This document shows, piece by piece, positions 47,638 to 57,162 of a stretch of 64,000 nucleotides of DNA; the first letter of the stretch is position 1; each line of letters begins with the position of its first letter. The position numbers and the translations under genes were made by a program. The notes under the pieces were generated by a model that was not told the DNA's origin, made no database searches, and saw only the letters and a program-made list of their open reading frames with translations. Origin of the DNA: Klebsiella electrica (lineage in GTDB: Bacteria > Pseudomonadota > Gammaproteobacteria > Enterobacterales > Enterobacteriaceae); the NCBI RefSeq assembly GCF_006711645.1, contig NZ_CP041247.1:3596001-3660000 (forward strand), in the 5' to 3' direction.

Positions 47638-47892
47638 ATGAAAAGAAATCTGCTGTTACTCACCGCAATCATCCTTGCCGCCACCTCTTTTATTGCCCAG
47701 GCCGCGCCGTCTCCCGTCGAGAGCGGTCCGCTACGCCCGGCAGGCACCGTCTCCGCATCTGGCGCCAGCAATCTGGATGACCTGCAGGCAAAACTGGCGG
47801 AAAAAGCCCATCAAAAAGGGGCGATTGCCTGGCGAATCAACTCCGCCGGCGGCGCGAATAAAATGTCCGGTACCGCCATTATCTATAAATAA
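47638..47892 (+). CDS. mcbA: DUF1471 periplasmic stress protein, McbA-like
   Basis: The 84-residue YhcN/BhsA/McbA family protein has a signal peptide (residues 1-22, ending IAQA). The mature part carries the family pattern GTVSASGASNLDDLQAKLAEKA and ends SGTAIIYK. Members act in biofilm and stress responses. ATG 47638 follows GAGG. Its position between rlmF and fiu matches E. coli mcbA (ybiM), so this is probably its ortholog, although it differs in the signal region. Confidence 0.82.
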   Translation: MKRNLLLLTAIILAATSFIAQAAPSPVESGPLRPAGTVSASGASNLDDLQAKLAEKAHQKGAIAWRINSAGGANKMSGTAIIYK

Positions 47893-48030
47893 TCCACAGC
47901 GCTGAACGGATCGGAACCCAAGGTGTTTCCGACCCTCATGGCCGACTACGCCCTTTTATGTAACAAAAATGCAGCTCACGTAAAGAAATGTATTTATTTT
48001 TTTATCAATGAGTGATAAAAATTTGCCGCT

Positions 48031-48063
48031 ATTTGATAATGATTATCACAATCATTATCAAAT
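48031..48063. promoter_or_regulatory. Fur box upstream of fiu
   Basis: A perfect inverted repeat with 14-base arms (ATTTGATAATGATT and complement) around ATCAC contains the Fur consensus GATAATGATTATC. It lies about 100 bases before the fiu start. Iron-bound Fur would repress fiu strongly. Confidence 0.92.
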
Positions 48064-48164
48064 TCATTGTTATTTTTAATAAATCACCTGCAGTGGTCGG
48101 GGACCGGCATCATCGGGCCTGCGGTCGTAATGGCTTAAATCAAAACTATAAGTTGCTTATTGAA

Positions 48165-50453
48165 ATGGACAAAAAACAAAATTTACCGTTCAGCAGTTTT
48201 AGCTCGCTGACGATCTTTACCGGCGTGTGCCTGAGCCTGTCGCCGGCAGGAGGGGTTATGGCCGCAGACAGCACGGATAAAAATGGCGGCGAAACGCTGG
48301 TGGTGGAAGCGCAGGCTCCCTCTCTGTATGCCCCTACGCAATCCGCCGACCCCAAATTTTCCCGCCCGCTCGCCGATACCACCCGTACGGTCACCGTGGT
48401 CTCCGACCAGGTAATGAAAGATCAGGGCGTAACCAACCTGACCGATGCGTTGAAAAACGTTCCCGGCGTCGGGGCCTTCTATGCCGGGGAAAACGGCAGC
48501 TCGTCGACCGGCGACACCATTTATATGCGTGGGGCCGATACCTCTAACAGCATCTATGTCGACGGCGTCCGCGATATCGGTAGCGTAACCCGCGATACCT
48601 TTAACACCGAGCAGGTGGAAGTGATTAAAGGCCCGTCGGGTTCTGACTATGGCCGCAGCGCCCCGACTGGCTCAATCAGTATGATCAGCAAGCAGCCGCG
48701 CCTGGATTCCGGTATCGATGCCTCCGTCAGCGCCGGCAGCGCCTGGTTCCGCCGCGGTACGCTCGATATCAATGAAGCCATCGGCGAAACCAGCGCCGTG
48801 CGTCTGAACCTGATGGGTGAAAAGACCCACGATGCTGGCCGCGATAATGTCAAAAACGAGCGTTATGGCATCGCGCCATCGGCCGCATTTGGTCTCGGCA
48901 CCGGGAACCGTCTGTACCTGAACTACCTGCATGTGACCCAGCACAACACGCCAGACGGCGGTATTCCGACCATCGGTCTGCCGGGGTACTCCGCGCCAAC
49001 CTCTGGTGCCGCGGCGCTCAATCACTCGGGTAAGGTCGCCACCAGCAACTTCTACGGGACGGATTCTGACTACGACGACTCCACCACCGATACGGCAACC
49101 ATGCGCTTCGAGCACGACCTGAGTGATAACACCACCATCCGCAACACCACCCGCTGGTCGCGCGTAAAACAAGATTACCTGCTGACCGCAGTGATGGGCG
49201 GCGCGACCAACATCGCCCGGCCGGACCCGAACGATGTCAGCACCTGGAGCTGGTCGCGTCTGGCGAACACCAAAGATGTCAGCAATAAAATTCTGACCAA
49301 CCAGACCAACCTGACCTCCAGGTTCTATACCGGCTCGATCGGGCATGACATCAGCGCCGGTTTCGAACTGACCCGGGAAACACAGACCAACTACGGCGTT
49401 TATCCGCTTACGCCTCCGGCGGTCAATATTTACCATCCCACCAGCAGTATCTCTGTTGGCGGTCTGGACCGCAGCAGCGCCAACGCCAACGGGCAGACGG
49501 ATACCTTCGGCGTCTATGCCTTCGATACCCTGCAGATTACCCGTGATTTCGAGCTTAACGGCGGCATCCGTCTGGATAACTATCAGACCAAATATGACAG
49601 CGCCAGCCTGTGCGGTGGCACCGGGCGCGGCGCGGTCGCCTGCCCGAACGGCGTGGCGAAAAACAGTCCGCTAACCACGGTTGATACCTCCACCAGCGGC
49701 AATCTGGTGAACTGGAAAGCCGGCGCGCTGTATCACCTGACCGACAGCGGCAACGTTTACGTCAACTATGCTATCTCTCAGCAGCCTCCGGGCGGCAATA
49801 ACTTTGCCCTGGCCCAGGGCGGCAGCGGGAATAGCGCCAACCGTACCGATTTTAAACCGCAAAAAGCGAAGACCAGCGAAGTCGGCACCAAGTGGGAACT
49901 GATGGATAAACGTCTGCTGCTGACGGCAGCGCTTTTCCGTACCGATATTGAGAACGAAGTCGAGCAAAACGACGACGGCACCTATTCGCAATACGGTAAA
50001 AAACGCGTTGAGGGCTATGAGCTGTCGCTGGCCGGTAATATCACCGCGGACTGGCAGGTCATCGGCGGATATACCCAGCAGCACGCCAGCATCCGTGAGG
50101 GCAAAAACATCGCTCAGGACGGCACCAGCGCGCTGCCGTACACGCCGGAGCACGCCTTTACCCTCTGGAACCAGTACCAGGCAACCGATGCCATCTCCCT
50201 GGGCGCAGGCGCTCGCTACATCGGCAGCATGCATCGCGGCAGCGACGGTGCCGTCGGTACACCATCCCACACCGAGGGTTACTGGGTGGCTGATGCGAAA
50301 GTGGGCTATCGTATCAACCGCAACGTCGATCTGCAGCTGAACGTCTATAACCTGTTCGATACCCATTATGTTGCTTCAATCAACAAGAGCGGCTACCGCT
50401 ATCATCCGGGCGAACCGCGTACCTTCCTGCTGACCGCCAACGTGCATTTCTAA
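48165..50453 (+). CDS. fiu: TonB-dependent catecholate siderophore receptor Fiu
   Basis: Fiu imports ferric monocatechols such as dihydroxybenzoylserine across the outer membrane. The 762-residue precursor has a leader (to about residue 30), a TonB box (ETLVVEA), a plug domain (residues 70-190, with TDALKNVPGVGAFYAGENG) and a 22-strand barrel ending in Phe. ATG 48165 was chosen by alignment with E. coli Fiu; the upstream in-frame sequence to 48012 crosses the Fur box. It is repressed by Fur. ybiX follows after a terminator-like hairpin. Confidence 0.95.
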   Translation: MDKKQNLPFSSFSSLTIFTGVCLSLSPAGGVMAADSTDKNGGETLVVEAQAPSLYAPTQSADPKFSRPLADTTRTVTVVSDQVMKDQGVTNLTDALKNVPGVGAFYAGENGSSSTGDTIYMRGADTSNSIYVDGVRDIGSVTRDTFNTEQVEVIKGPSGSDYGRSAPTGSISMISKQPRLDSGIDASVSAGSAWFRRGTLDINEAIGETSAVRLNLMGEKTHDAGRDNVKNERYGIAPSAAFGLGTGNRLYLNYLHVTQHNTPDGGIPTIGLPGYSAPTSGAAALNHSGKVATSNFYGTDSDYDDSTTDTATMRFEHDLSDNTTIRNTTRWSRVKQDYLLTAVMGGATNIARPDPNDVSTWSWSRLANTKDVSNKILTNQTNLTSRFYTGSIGHDISAGFELTRETQTNYGVYPLTPPAVNIYHPTSSISVGGLDRSSANANGQTDTFGVYAFDTLQITRDFELNGGIRLDNYQTKYDSASLCGGTGRGAVACPNGVAKNSPLTTVDTSTSGNLVNWKAGALYHLTDSGNVYVNYAISQQPPGGNNFALAQGGSGNSANRTDFKPQKAKTSEVGTKWELMDKRLLLTAALFRTDIENEVEQNDDGTYSQYGKKRVEGYELSLAGNITADWQVIGGYTQQHASIREGKNIAQDGTSALPYTPEHAFTLWNQYQATDAISLGAGARYIGSMHRGSDGAVGTPSHTEGYWVADAKVGYRINRNVDLQLNVYNLFDTHYVASINKSGYRYHPGEPRTFLLTANVHF

Positions 50454-50459
50454 TCCGCT

Positions 50460-50484
50460 ACGGGGCGGCAACGCCCCGTTTTTT
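50460..50484 (+). terminator. Terminator-like hairpin between fiu and ybiX
   Basis: ACGGGGCG (50460-50467) pairs with CGCCCCGT (50472-50479) around GCAA, followed by a T run to 50484. It is 15 bases before the ybiX ATG, so some read-through is needed if ybiX is co-transcribed. Confidence 0.75.
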
Positions 50485-50498
50485 CAGGAGAAACAACG

Positions 50499-51176
50499 AT
50501 GATGTACCATATCCCCGCCGTTCTCAGCCCGCAGGAAGTTGACGATTTTCGCGCGCAGCTGCAGCAGGCCGACTGGGTTGACGGGCGAGCCACGACCGGC
50601 GATCAGGGCACGCTGGTGAAAAAAAATCAGCAGGTCGATACCCGCAGCCCGCTATACGGCGAACTGCAGAATAAGGTCCTCGCGGCGCTCAACCGCAGCT
50701 CGTTATTCTTCGCCGCCGCGCTGCCCAAAACCCTCTCCAGCCCGCTGTTTAACCGCTATCAACAGAGTGAAACCTACGGTTTTCATGTTGACGGCGCGGT
50801 CCGTAGTCAGGCCCAGGGCGGCTGGATGCGCACCGACCTTTCCGCCACCCTGTTCCTCAGCGCGCCGGAGAGTTACACGGGCGGCGAACTGGTGGTGAAC
50901 GATACCTATGGTCAGCATACGGTCAAGCTGCCGGCAGGCGACCTGGTGCTCTACCCGTCAAGCAGCCTGCACTGCGTGACGCCGGTGACCCAGGGGGTAC
51001 GCGTGGCCTCTTTTCTGTGGATCCAGTCGATGATCCGCGATGACAAACGCCGCAGCATGCTGTTCGAGCTGGATCGGAATATTCAGACCCTGAAGAGCCG
51101 CCATGGCGAGAGTGATGAAGTGCTATCGCTGCTTAATCTGTACCATAACCTGCTGCGGGAGTGGTCGGAAATCTGA
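50499..51176 (+). CDS. ybiX: Fe(II)/2-oxoglutarate dioxygenase YbiX (PKHD-type)
   Basis: The 225-residue PKHD-type hydroxylase has the iron-binding HxD in YGFHVDGAV near residue 96, distal His in SSLHCVTPV near residue 158 and 2-oxoglutarate Arg in GVRVASF. ATG 50499 follows AGGAG. The gene follows fiu, as in E. coli, and is probably iron-regulated by read-through. Its substrate is unknown. Confidence 0.93.
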   Translation: MMYHIPAVLSPQEVDDFRAQLQQADWVDGRATTGDQGTLVKKNQQVDTRSPLYGELQNKVLAALNRSSLFFAAALPKTLSSPLFNRYQQSETYGFHVDGAVRSQAQGGWMRTDLSATLFLSAPESYTGGELVVNDTYGQHTVKLPAGDLVLYPSSSLHCVTPVTQGVRVASFLWIQSMIRDDKRRSMLFELDRNIQTLKSRHGESDEVLSLLNLYHNLLREWSEI

Positions 51177-51224
51177 TCCCTTGTCTGACCGATTTTTGCC
51201 CCATCTTCACGCTACCCGCCCTAT

Positions 51225-51395
51225 TCCAGGTTGCAGCCCGTTGGCCGGGTTAGTCGGCTCACCCACACGGGCCGTCGCAACGCAGCGAGCAAATTTGTTG
51301 CAGGCAGCTTTGTCGTGCACCCCAGTCACTTGCCGGAGTCGGCCCCTGGGGGTGCTCTGCGTACCGCCTTCCTGCAACGCGAATTATTCAGGGTA
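51225..51395. repeat. Dispersed intergenic repeat element upstream of ybiI
   Basis: A hairpin-forming segment (CACCCCAG at 51318-51325 with CTGGGGGTG at 51346-51354) is followed by TACCGCCTTCCTGCAACGCG and ATTATTCAGGG. The end aligns with two copies at 63176-63291 and 63298-63435 (both CGCCTT...GCA/GTA...CGAA...TTTAG). It occupies most of the gap between ybiX and ybiI. No gene is seen in it. Confidence 0.6.
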
Positions 51396-51429
51396 TATAC
51401 TGACAGTAACAACCGTGAGGAGGTAGAAA

Positions 51430-51696
51430 ATGGCATCAGGTTGGGCAAATGATGGCGCAGTCCAGGATCAGATTGACAGCACCGTTGACGATGCAGTCGC
51501 ACGGGCGAGAAACGCCCTTCCCCGTGGAGAGAGCCACAAATTTTGTGATGAATGTGGAGAGCCGATTCCCGAGGCCCGGAGGAAGGCGATCCCGGGGGTC
51601 AGATACTGCGTGAAGTGCCAGCAGGATAAAGATTTACATAACAATACATTTTCAGGATATAATCGCCGTGATTCCAAGGACAGCCAGCTACGCTGA
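51430..51696 (+). CDS. ybiI: DksA/TraR-type zinc-finger protein YbiI
   Basis: This 88-residue protein has a C4 zinc finger, CDECGEPIPEARRKAIPGVR followed by YCVKCQ (residues 37-62), like the C-terminal finger of DksA. It lacks the DksA coiled-coil with its Asp tip, so it is not a full DksA. ATG 51430 follows GAGGAGG. Function is undefined, though the family binds RNA polymerase or nucleic acid. Confidence 0.93.
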   Translation: MASGWANDGAVQDQIDSTVDDAVARARNALPRGESHKFCDECGEPIPEARRKAIPGVRYCVKCQQDKDLHNNTFSGYNRRDSKDSQLR

Positions 51697-51917
51697 CCTT
51701 CCTTTACCGTTCATTACCGCAGAAGGCATTATCTTTTCGCGCACGTTTTCCGGGCAAAAAATTGGCAAAATGTGCCCTGAACAGGGCCTTCATCTCGCGG
51801 GAGTCTCTGCGGCTGTTCCGGCAATAAATAATTTATTAATATTCAATAAATTAATAATCGTTCAAAAAAATCGATGAAGACTGTTAATTTCCTTCGATTT
51901 TCTCTCTCGCAAAAAAG

Positions 51918-51933
51918 CGTGATACTTATCACA
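51918..51933. promoter_or_regulatory. Candidate CRP site upstream of ybiJ
   Basis: CGTGA-TACTTA-TCACA matches the CRP consensus TGTGA-N6-TCACA at nine of ten arm positions. It is about 56 bases before the ybiJ ATG. The rest of 51697-51981 is AT-rich with no gene. Confidence 0.5.
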
Positions 51934-51981
51934 TCGACGGAACATCGTCCTCTTAACAAAATAACCTGCGAGAGATGAACT

Positions 51982-52242
51982 ATGAAAACCATTAAATATG
52001 CTGCCGCTGCTATTGCTCTTACAACTCTGTCCTTTGGCGCTTTCGCCGCTCAACCGGTTAGCCCGTCTCAGGCTCAAAGCATGAACAAAATTGGCGTGGT
52101 GTCTGCTGCAGGCGCAACGACTCTGGACGGTCTGGAAGCGAAACTGGCTGAAAAAGCACAAGCCGCTGGCGCCACGGGTTACAGCATCACCTCCGCTAAC
52201 ACCAACAACAAAATTAGCGGTACTGCGGTTATCTATAAATAA
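51982..52242 (+). CDS. ybiJ: DUF1471 periplasmic protein YbiJ
   Basis: The 86-residue YhcN/BhsA-family protein has a signal peptide (residues 1-22, ending GAFA) and mature pattern NKIGVVSAAGATTLDGLEAK ending SGTAVIYK. It is a paralog of the McbA-like protein at 47638-47892. ATG 51982 is preceded by CGAGAG. It is probably a periplasmic stress protein. A short tandem repeat and strong terminator follow. Confidence 0.93.
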   Translation: MKTIKYAAAAIALTTLSFGAFAAQPVSPSQAQSMNKIGVVSAAGATTLDGLEAKLAEKAQAAGATGYSITSANTNNKISGTAVIYK

Positions 52243-52250
52243 TCGCTGCA

Positions 52251-52315
52251 CGACCTGTATTAACCCTGAACGACCTGTATTAACCCTGAACGACCTGCAT
52301 TAACCCTGAACGACC
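52251..52315. repeat. Tandem repeat of a 20-bp unit after ybiJ
   Basis: CGACCTGTATTAACCCTGAA occurs at 52251, 52271 and 52291 (third copy with T to C), followed by a partial CGACC at 52311. The repeat begins nine bases after the ybiJ stop. Confidence 0.95.
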
Positions 52316-52333
52316 CTTTAATACCCTTGCTTT

Positions 52334-52365
52334 GCCCGTCCGTGCCACCGGACGGGCTTTTTTTT
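52334..52365 (+). terminator. ybiJ terminator
   Basis: GCCCGTCCG (52334-52342) pairs with CGGACGGGC (52349-52357) around TGCCAC, followed by eight T. It closes ybiJ; the convergent ybiB gene ends at 52403. Confidence 0.92.
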
Positions 52366-52402
52366 GCGTCGCTTTGGGGATTCTTTCAGGAGAAAGCGGT
52401 GG

Positions 52403-53371
52403 CTACCAGTGTTCCGACACCCTGCACAGCCCCTGCTCCAGCGTCGCAACCTCGCCGGTCGCCACCAGGCAGCAGGCCAGCTGAATCCTCAGCGATGTCG
52501 GCAGCGGCTCACTACCCGCTACGCAGCGCTCAATCCAGCGAGCGGTGACCTGAGGATCTTTTGACTCCGGCAGCACAACCCCCTCCTCCGGCAGCTCGCT
52601 CTGGCGTTCATGCACCACTCGCGTCCCTGATGCGTCAATCAGGCTAATTTGCGGGCAACGCTGCGGGTTGGCATACACTTCACCTTCCGTCCCGTGCATT
52701 AACAGCGCCCGTCCGCCGATCCCGACAAAGAATTTTGCCACCTTGCCCACATATTCCGGGTGAGAAACGCTCGATAAGCGTAGCGCCGCATCTTCCGCAA
52801 ATGGCGTCGCCAGTTTTGCCAGCGTATGCGCGCTGTTGCGCACCCCCATACGCCAGCGCAGGGCAAGCTGGTTTTCCAGCGGCGGACAGAGTACGCCAAC
52901 CGGAATATACACCGGCTCATGGCCGTCGAGTCGCGCCTGAGCCTGACCCGCATGCCGGGTGGCGGGGATCCCCATCAGCTCAAAAATCGTTTCCGTCAAC
53001 ACCCGGGTCGGATCGTGGCTGATTCCGTGGACCACCACCGGAAAGCCGAGTTTATGCAGTAAAACGGCCAGCAGAGGGGTCAAATTAGCCTGCTTGCGCG
53101 CACCGTTATAGCTGGGGATCACAATCGGCATGGGTCTGGCGACAGGCGGCGTCAGACGCAGAGTCTTCTGCTGCATGGCTTCATAAAAGCCCTGCATTTC
53201 CTCTTCGCCTTCGCCCTTAATGCGCAGGGCGATTAAAATCCCGCCCAGCTCCAGCTCAGCCACCTCGCCATCAAGCATCCGCAGGTAAAGCGCGCGGGCA
53301 GTATCCACATCCAGGTCACGCGCGTGATTTTTCCCGCGCCCGACTTCTTTAATGATCTTTCTGTAGTCCAT
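52403..53371 (-). CDS. ybiB: TrpD2 family nucleic-acid-binding protein YbiB
   Basis: YbiB is related to anthranilate phosphoribosyltransferase but binds nucleic acid rather than catalysing that reaction. Its 322 residues align with E. coli YbiB, beginning MDYRKIIKEVGRGKNHARDL. The glycosyltransferase family 3 helical N-domain (1-75) and alpha/beta domain (SYNGARKQANLTPLLAVLL) are visible. It starts 42 bases past the dinG stop, in the LexA-controlled dinG-ybiB operon. Confidence 0.94.
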   Translation of the reverse strand: MDYRKIIKEVGRGKNHARDLDVDTARALYLRMLDGEVAELELGGILIALRIKGEGEEEMQGFYEAMQQKTLRLTPPVARPMPIVIPSYNGARKQANLTPLLAVLLHKLGFPVVVHGISHDPTRVLTETIFELMGIPATRHAGQAQARLDGHEPVYIPVGVLCPPLENQLALRWRMGVRNSAHTLAKLATPFAEDAALRLSSVSHPEYVGKVAKFFVGIGGRALLMHGTEGEVYANPQRCPQISLIDASGTRVVHERQSELPEEGVVLPESKDPQVTARWIERCVAGSEPLPTSLRIQLACCLVATGEVATLEQGLCRVSEHW

Positions 53372-53413
53372 CGAAGACTCCTGTTAGCTGCTCACATCGC
53401 CGACATTGCGCCG

Positions 53414-55558
53414 TTAACGCCGTTTACGCCGCGTCTGTTTTACTTTCGTTTTGACGATAACTTCTGGGACGGCAGGCTGTTCTATTGGAAAAACGGGCAA
53501 TGCGTTCAGTAGACGCTTACCATAATTTTTGGTCAACAAACGCTTATCATAAATCACCACTTCGCCCCAGCAGCTGTGGCTGCGAATCAGGCGTCCGACC
53601 TGCTGAATCAGGTTAAAGGAGGCGCTTGGCAGACTCTGCACTTCAAACGGATAGCGGTTCAGGCTCTTCAGCCATTCGCCTTCGGTAATCACCACCGGAC
53701 TGTCTATTGGTGGGAAGGCAATCTTATGAATATGTACCTGGCTGAGCAGCTCACCTTTGAGATCCAGCCCTTCGGCAAAGGACTGTAGCCCCACCAGCAC
53801 GCTCCGCTCCCCTCCTTCAACGCGCTTGCGGTGCAGTTCCACCAGCCGGTAGCGCGGCTTATCGCCCTGTACCAGCAAGAGCAGGCGCAGATCGGGAACA
53901 TGTTCCAGGAAACGCTGCATCGCCCGCCCGCTGGCGAACAGCACCAGCATCCCGAGATGCTTTTTACTTTCGACCTGCTCACGAAAATACGCTGCCATTT
54001 CAGCAATATGCTGCTCTTCGTTATCGATAAGCGGCTCATAGTGCATCTGCGGAATAACGATTTTGCCCTGCTCGACATGGTTAAAGGGGGAATCCAGCGC
54101 CACGAAACGGTCGCCGGCCTTCTCTTTCAACCCGCTCATCTCCTGCAGGCGTGAAAAGCTGTTCAATGAGCGCAGGGTGGCGGAGGTGACGACAATATGC
54201 GGCACGCTGCGCCACAGCAGTCGTTCCAGCTGGTCGCTGACGCGAATACCGACGCAGTGAAACCAGATATGCGGCTGACCGTCGCGCATGTCGCGCGTCA
54301 CCCATTTGGTGACCGGCGCACCGGATGACTGCGCCAGCGACGCCAGCCGCCACAGCTTGCTCTGGCTTTCAAACATCCCCAGCGCACGGTTCATTTGCAG
54401 CAGAACCCGATGCAGGCGCACCACGTCGTGGCTGGCGGTTTTTTCCCCGAGGTCGTTAAGAAAGAGCTCCGCCAGCCCGCGCAACATCTCGGTCAGTTTC
54501 GCCAGGCGCAGGCAGATATCCATCACCTCCTGCGGCAACTCGCCCATTGGAAAACGGTGCTCGGCTTCCTGGCCGGCGGGCATATAGAGATTAAGGATAG
54601 CGTTCAGCGAGGCTATCAGCTCATACAGCTCCTCGCAGTGGCCGGTCAGGCGCTCGGGGTTAGCCAGCGGCGGCGTGGTTTTCGGCCGAAACTGCTCCAT
54701 ACAGGTCGCTATCAGCTTACTGAACAGATCCAGCTGTAGCCGGTACCACGGGGCCGTCATCTCCGCGCTCATTTCCAGCGCGTCGCGGGCGACGTCCGGC
54801 AGATGATGGCCTTCATCGAGCACCAGCAGCAGGTTTTTCGGCTCCGGCAACACGGCTTCGCTCTCCATCGCCGCCATCACCAGCGCATGGTTAGCTACCA
54901 CCACTTCCGCTTCCTGGATTTCTCGCCGGGCGACGAAGAACGGACATTCGCGATAGTAGTGGCAGTTGCGATTGAGACAGCTGGCTTTGTCGGTGCTCAG
55001 ACGGCTCCATAGCGCATCATCGACAGGTTTATCGGTGTGATCGCGCAGACCGTCCCAGCGGTAGCTGTCGAGGTCGGTTTTCAGCGTCGCGCACAGCTTC
55101 TGTTCAGCCTGATTATTCGGCGTGAGATCATCATCGAGAAACGCCAGCAGGTCCTGCTGCGTCGGTTCGGTGCTGGCTAGCGCGGCCAGGTTGCGCGGGC
55201 AGACGTAGCGCCCGCGACCGAAGGCGGCGGTAAAACGCAGATCGGGAATAATTTTGCGCAGCAGCGGCAGATCTTTGCTGTAGATCTGATCCTGCAGCGC
55301 GACGTTGGCGGTGCTCACCACCAGCGTTTTCTGTTCTTCACGGGCAATGGCGATGCCGGGAATCAGGTATGACAAGGTCTTCCCGACGCCGGTAGGCGCC
55401 TCAATGGCCAGGTGGCGGCCTTCTTCCCCGGCCAGCGTTTTTGCCACATCGGCAATCATCTGCCGCTGCGGCGGACGGGGAATAAAATCCGGAATCTGTT
55501 CCTGAAGCGCCTTATACCAGGCGGCGATTTGCGCTTTCAGCGCAGCGGTCAAAGCCAT
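53414..55558 (-). CDS. dinG: ATP-dependent DNA helicase DinG
   Basis: DinG is an SOS-induced, XPD-like superfamily 2 helicase with an iron-sulfur cluster that unwinds DNA, R-loops and G-quadruplexes. The 714-residue protein has Walker A EAPTGVGKTLSY near residue 50, cluster cysteines in YVCPRN and SCLNRNCHYYREC (about residues 120-206), Walker B VLDEGHH, and motif VI QQVGRLIRSHS near residue 665. A degenerate LexA box lies upstream. It is transcribed with ybiB. Confidence 0.96.
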   Translation of the reverse strand: MALTAALKAQIAAWYKALQEQIPDFIPRPPQRQMIADVAKTLAGEEGRHLAIEAPTGVGKTLSYLIPGIAIAREEQKTLVVSTANVALQDQIYSKDLPLLRKIIPDLRFTAAFGRGRYVCPRNLAALASTEPTQQDLLAFLDDDLTPNNQAEQKLCATLKTDLDSYRWDGLRDHTDKPVDDALWSRLSTDKASCLNRNCHYYRECPFFVARREIQEAEVVVANHALVMAAMESEAVLPEPKNLLLVLDEGHHLPDVARDALEMSAEMTAPWYRLQLDLFSKLIATCMEQFRPKTTPPLANPERLTGHCEELYELIASLNAILNLYMPAGQEAEHRFPMGELPQEVMDICLRLAKLTEMLRGLAELFLNDLGEKTASHDVVRLHRVLLQMNRALGMFESQSKLWRLASLAQSSGAPVTKWVTRDMRDGQPHIWFHCVGIRVSDQLERLLWRSVPHIVVTSATLRSLNSFSRLQEMSGLKEKAGDRFVALDSPFNHVEQGKIVIPQMHYEPLIDNEEQHIAEMAAYFREQVESKKHLGMLVLFASGRAMQRFLEHVPDLRLLLLVQGDKPRYRLVELHRKRVEGGERSVLVGLQSFAEGLDLKGELLSQVHIHKIAFPPIDSPVVITEGEWLKSLNRYPFEVQSLPSASFNLIQQVGRLIRSHSCWGEVVIYDKRLLTKNYGKRLLNALPVFPIEQPAVPEVIVKTKVKQTRRKRR

Positions 55559-55573
55559 GAGAAAACCTGAATA

Positions 55574-55589
55574 CTGTATAAACAGCCAC
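55574..55589. promoter_or_regulatory. LexA box of dinG
   Basis: CTGTATAAACAGCCAC on the plus strand reads GTGGCTGTTTATACAG on the dinG strand. This matches the recalled E. coli dinG LexA site (TTGGCTGTTTATACAG) at all but two positions and has a good right half with a degenerate left half. It lies 15-30 bases upstream of the dinG start. Confidence 0.75.
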
Positions 55590-55740
55590 TATTGTGACAC
55601 TTTTTGCCTGACAGGAGGAATGACTTTCTGCGCAATGTGGAACGCAGCTCGGGATTTGTCAATGTACCGGCCGGGAATTACAGGGTTGGCGAGGGAAACA
55701 TCCGAAGACAGCATGTGCGCGGCCTGCGGATGGTGTTACG

Positions 55741-55770
55741 TCATCCGGGCAAACCGTGTTGCCCGGATGA
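55741..55770. terminator. Hairpin downstream of rhlE
   Basis: TCATCCGGGCAA (55741-55752) pairs perfectly with TTGCCCGGATGA (55759-55770) around ACCGTG. It lies 22 bases past the rhlE stop in the dinG-rhlE gap, where E. coli has ybiA. No T tract is adjacent, so it may be REP-derived. Confidence 0.5.
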
Positions 55771-55791
55771 TGTACAGGTAGCGGGAGGCGG

Positions 55792-57162
55792 TTACTCGGC
55801 GGCCGCAGGTTTACGCGGGCGACGGCGGCGCTGTTGCTCGCCGGCCGGTTTCGCCTCGCCGCCGCGGCGTGAAGGTTTTGCCCCGGCTTTCGGCGCTTCG
55901 CCGTCGTTACGGCGCGGCGCGGACTGGCTGCGACCCTGCCCCTGACCGCTACGGCCCTGGCTCTGGCCGCGACCGCCGCCACGCTGCTGGCGACCGTTTT
56001 GAATCGGCTCCGCTTTGATCGACGGATCCGGCGCGTAGCCGTCGATGGCGATACGCGGGATCTCTTTTTTCAGCAGACGTTCGATATCATGCAGCAGTTT
56101 ATGCTCGTCGACGCAGACCAACGACAGCGCCTCGCCGGTAGCGGCTGCGCGACCGGTACGGCCGATACGGTGAACGTAATCTTCCGGTACGTTAGGCAGC
56201 TCGAAGTTGACGACGTGCGGCAGCTCTTCGATATCCAGACCGCGCGCGGCGATATCCGTCGCCACCAGCACGCGAATACCGCCGGATTTAAAGTCGGCTA
56301 ATGCGCGGGTACGCGCCCCCTGGCTCTTGTTGCCATGAATAGCCGCGCTGCGGATACCATCTTTGTTCAGCTGCTCGGCCAGGTGGTTGGCACCATGTTT
56401 GGTGCGGGTAAAGACCAGCACCTGCTGCCAGTTTCCTTCACCGATCATCTGCGACAGCAGTTCCCGCTTACGTTTCTTATCAACGAAATGGACGTGCTGC
56501 GTCACCTGCTCGGAAGCAGTGTTACGGCGAGCCACTTCGATTTCCAGCGGGTTATGCAGCAGCTTTTCCGCCAGCGCTTTGATGTCGTCGGAGAAGGTCG
56601 CGGAGAACAGCAGGTTCTGGCGCTTCGCCGGGAGCTTCACCAGCACGCGGCGAATATCATGGATAAAGCCCATATCCAGCATGCGGTCGGCTTCATCAAG
56701 CACCAGAATTTCAACCTTGTCCAGGCTGACGGCATTCTGATGTTCAAGATCCAGCAGGCGTCCGGGGGTCGCCACCAGAATATCGACGCCGCTGCGCAGC
56801 TTCATCATCTGTGGGTTAATGCTCACTCCGCCGAAGACCACCAGCGAGCGAATATTCAGGTATTTGCTGTAATCGCGAACGTTTTCGCCGATCTGCGCCG
56901 CCAGTTCACGCGTTGGCGTGAGGATCAGCGCGCGCACCGGGCGACGGCCTTTAGCATGCGGCTCTTTCTGAATCAGATGCTGCAGGAGCGGCAGGGTAAA
57001 GCCTGCCGTTTTGCCGGTGCCGGTCTGGGCGCTGGCCATCAGATCGCGTCCCTGCAACACCGCAGGGATAGCCTGCTGCTGAATTGGGGTTGGCTCAAGG
57101 TAACCCTGCTCGGCGATAGCGCGCAGGATATCAGGGTTCAGGCCAAGGGAATCAAAAGACAT
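55792..57162 (-). CDS. rhlE: DEAD-box RNA helicase RhlE
   Basis: RhlE is an ATP-dependent RNA helicase in ribosome maturation. The start MSFDSLGLN at 57162 has GGAG six bases ahead and matches E. coli; an upstream extension to 57240 is unlikely. The 456 residues show the Q motif, Walker [11 protein letters not shown] near residue 45, [12 protein letters not shown] (LVLDEADRM), SAT, and HRIGRTGR. The basic Gly/Arg/Gln-rich tail (about 385-456) binds RNA. It is divergent from cecR. Confidence 0.96.
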   Translation of the reverse strand: MSFDSLGLNPDILRAIAEQGYLEPTPIQQQAIPAVLQGRDLMASAQTGTGKTAGFTLPLLQHLIQKEPHAKGRRPVRALILTPTRELAAQIGENVRDYSKYLNIRSLVVFGGVSINPQMMKLRSGVDILVATPGRLLDLEHQNAVSLDKVEILVLDEADRMLDMGFIHDIRRVLVKLPAKRQNLLFSATFSDDIKALAEKLLHNPLEIEVARRNTASEQVTQHVHFVDKKRKRELLSQMIGEGNWQQVLVFTRTKHGANHLAEQLNKDGIRSAAIHGNKSQGARTRALADFKSGGIRVLVATDIAARGLDIEELPHVVNFELPNVPEDYVHRIGRTGRAAATGEALSLVCVDEHKLLHDIERLLKKEIPRIAIDGYAPDPSIKAEPIQNGRQQRGGGRGQSQGRSGQGQGRSQSAPRRNDGEAPKAGAKPSRRGGEAKPAGEQQRRRRPRKPAAAE

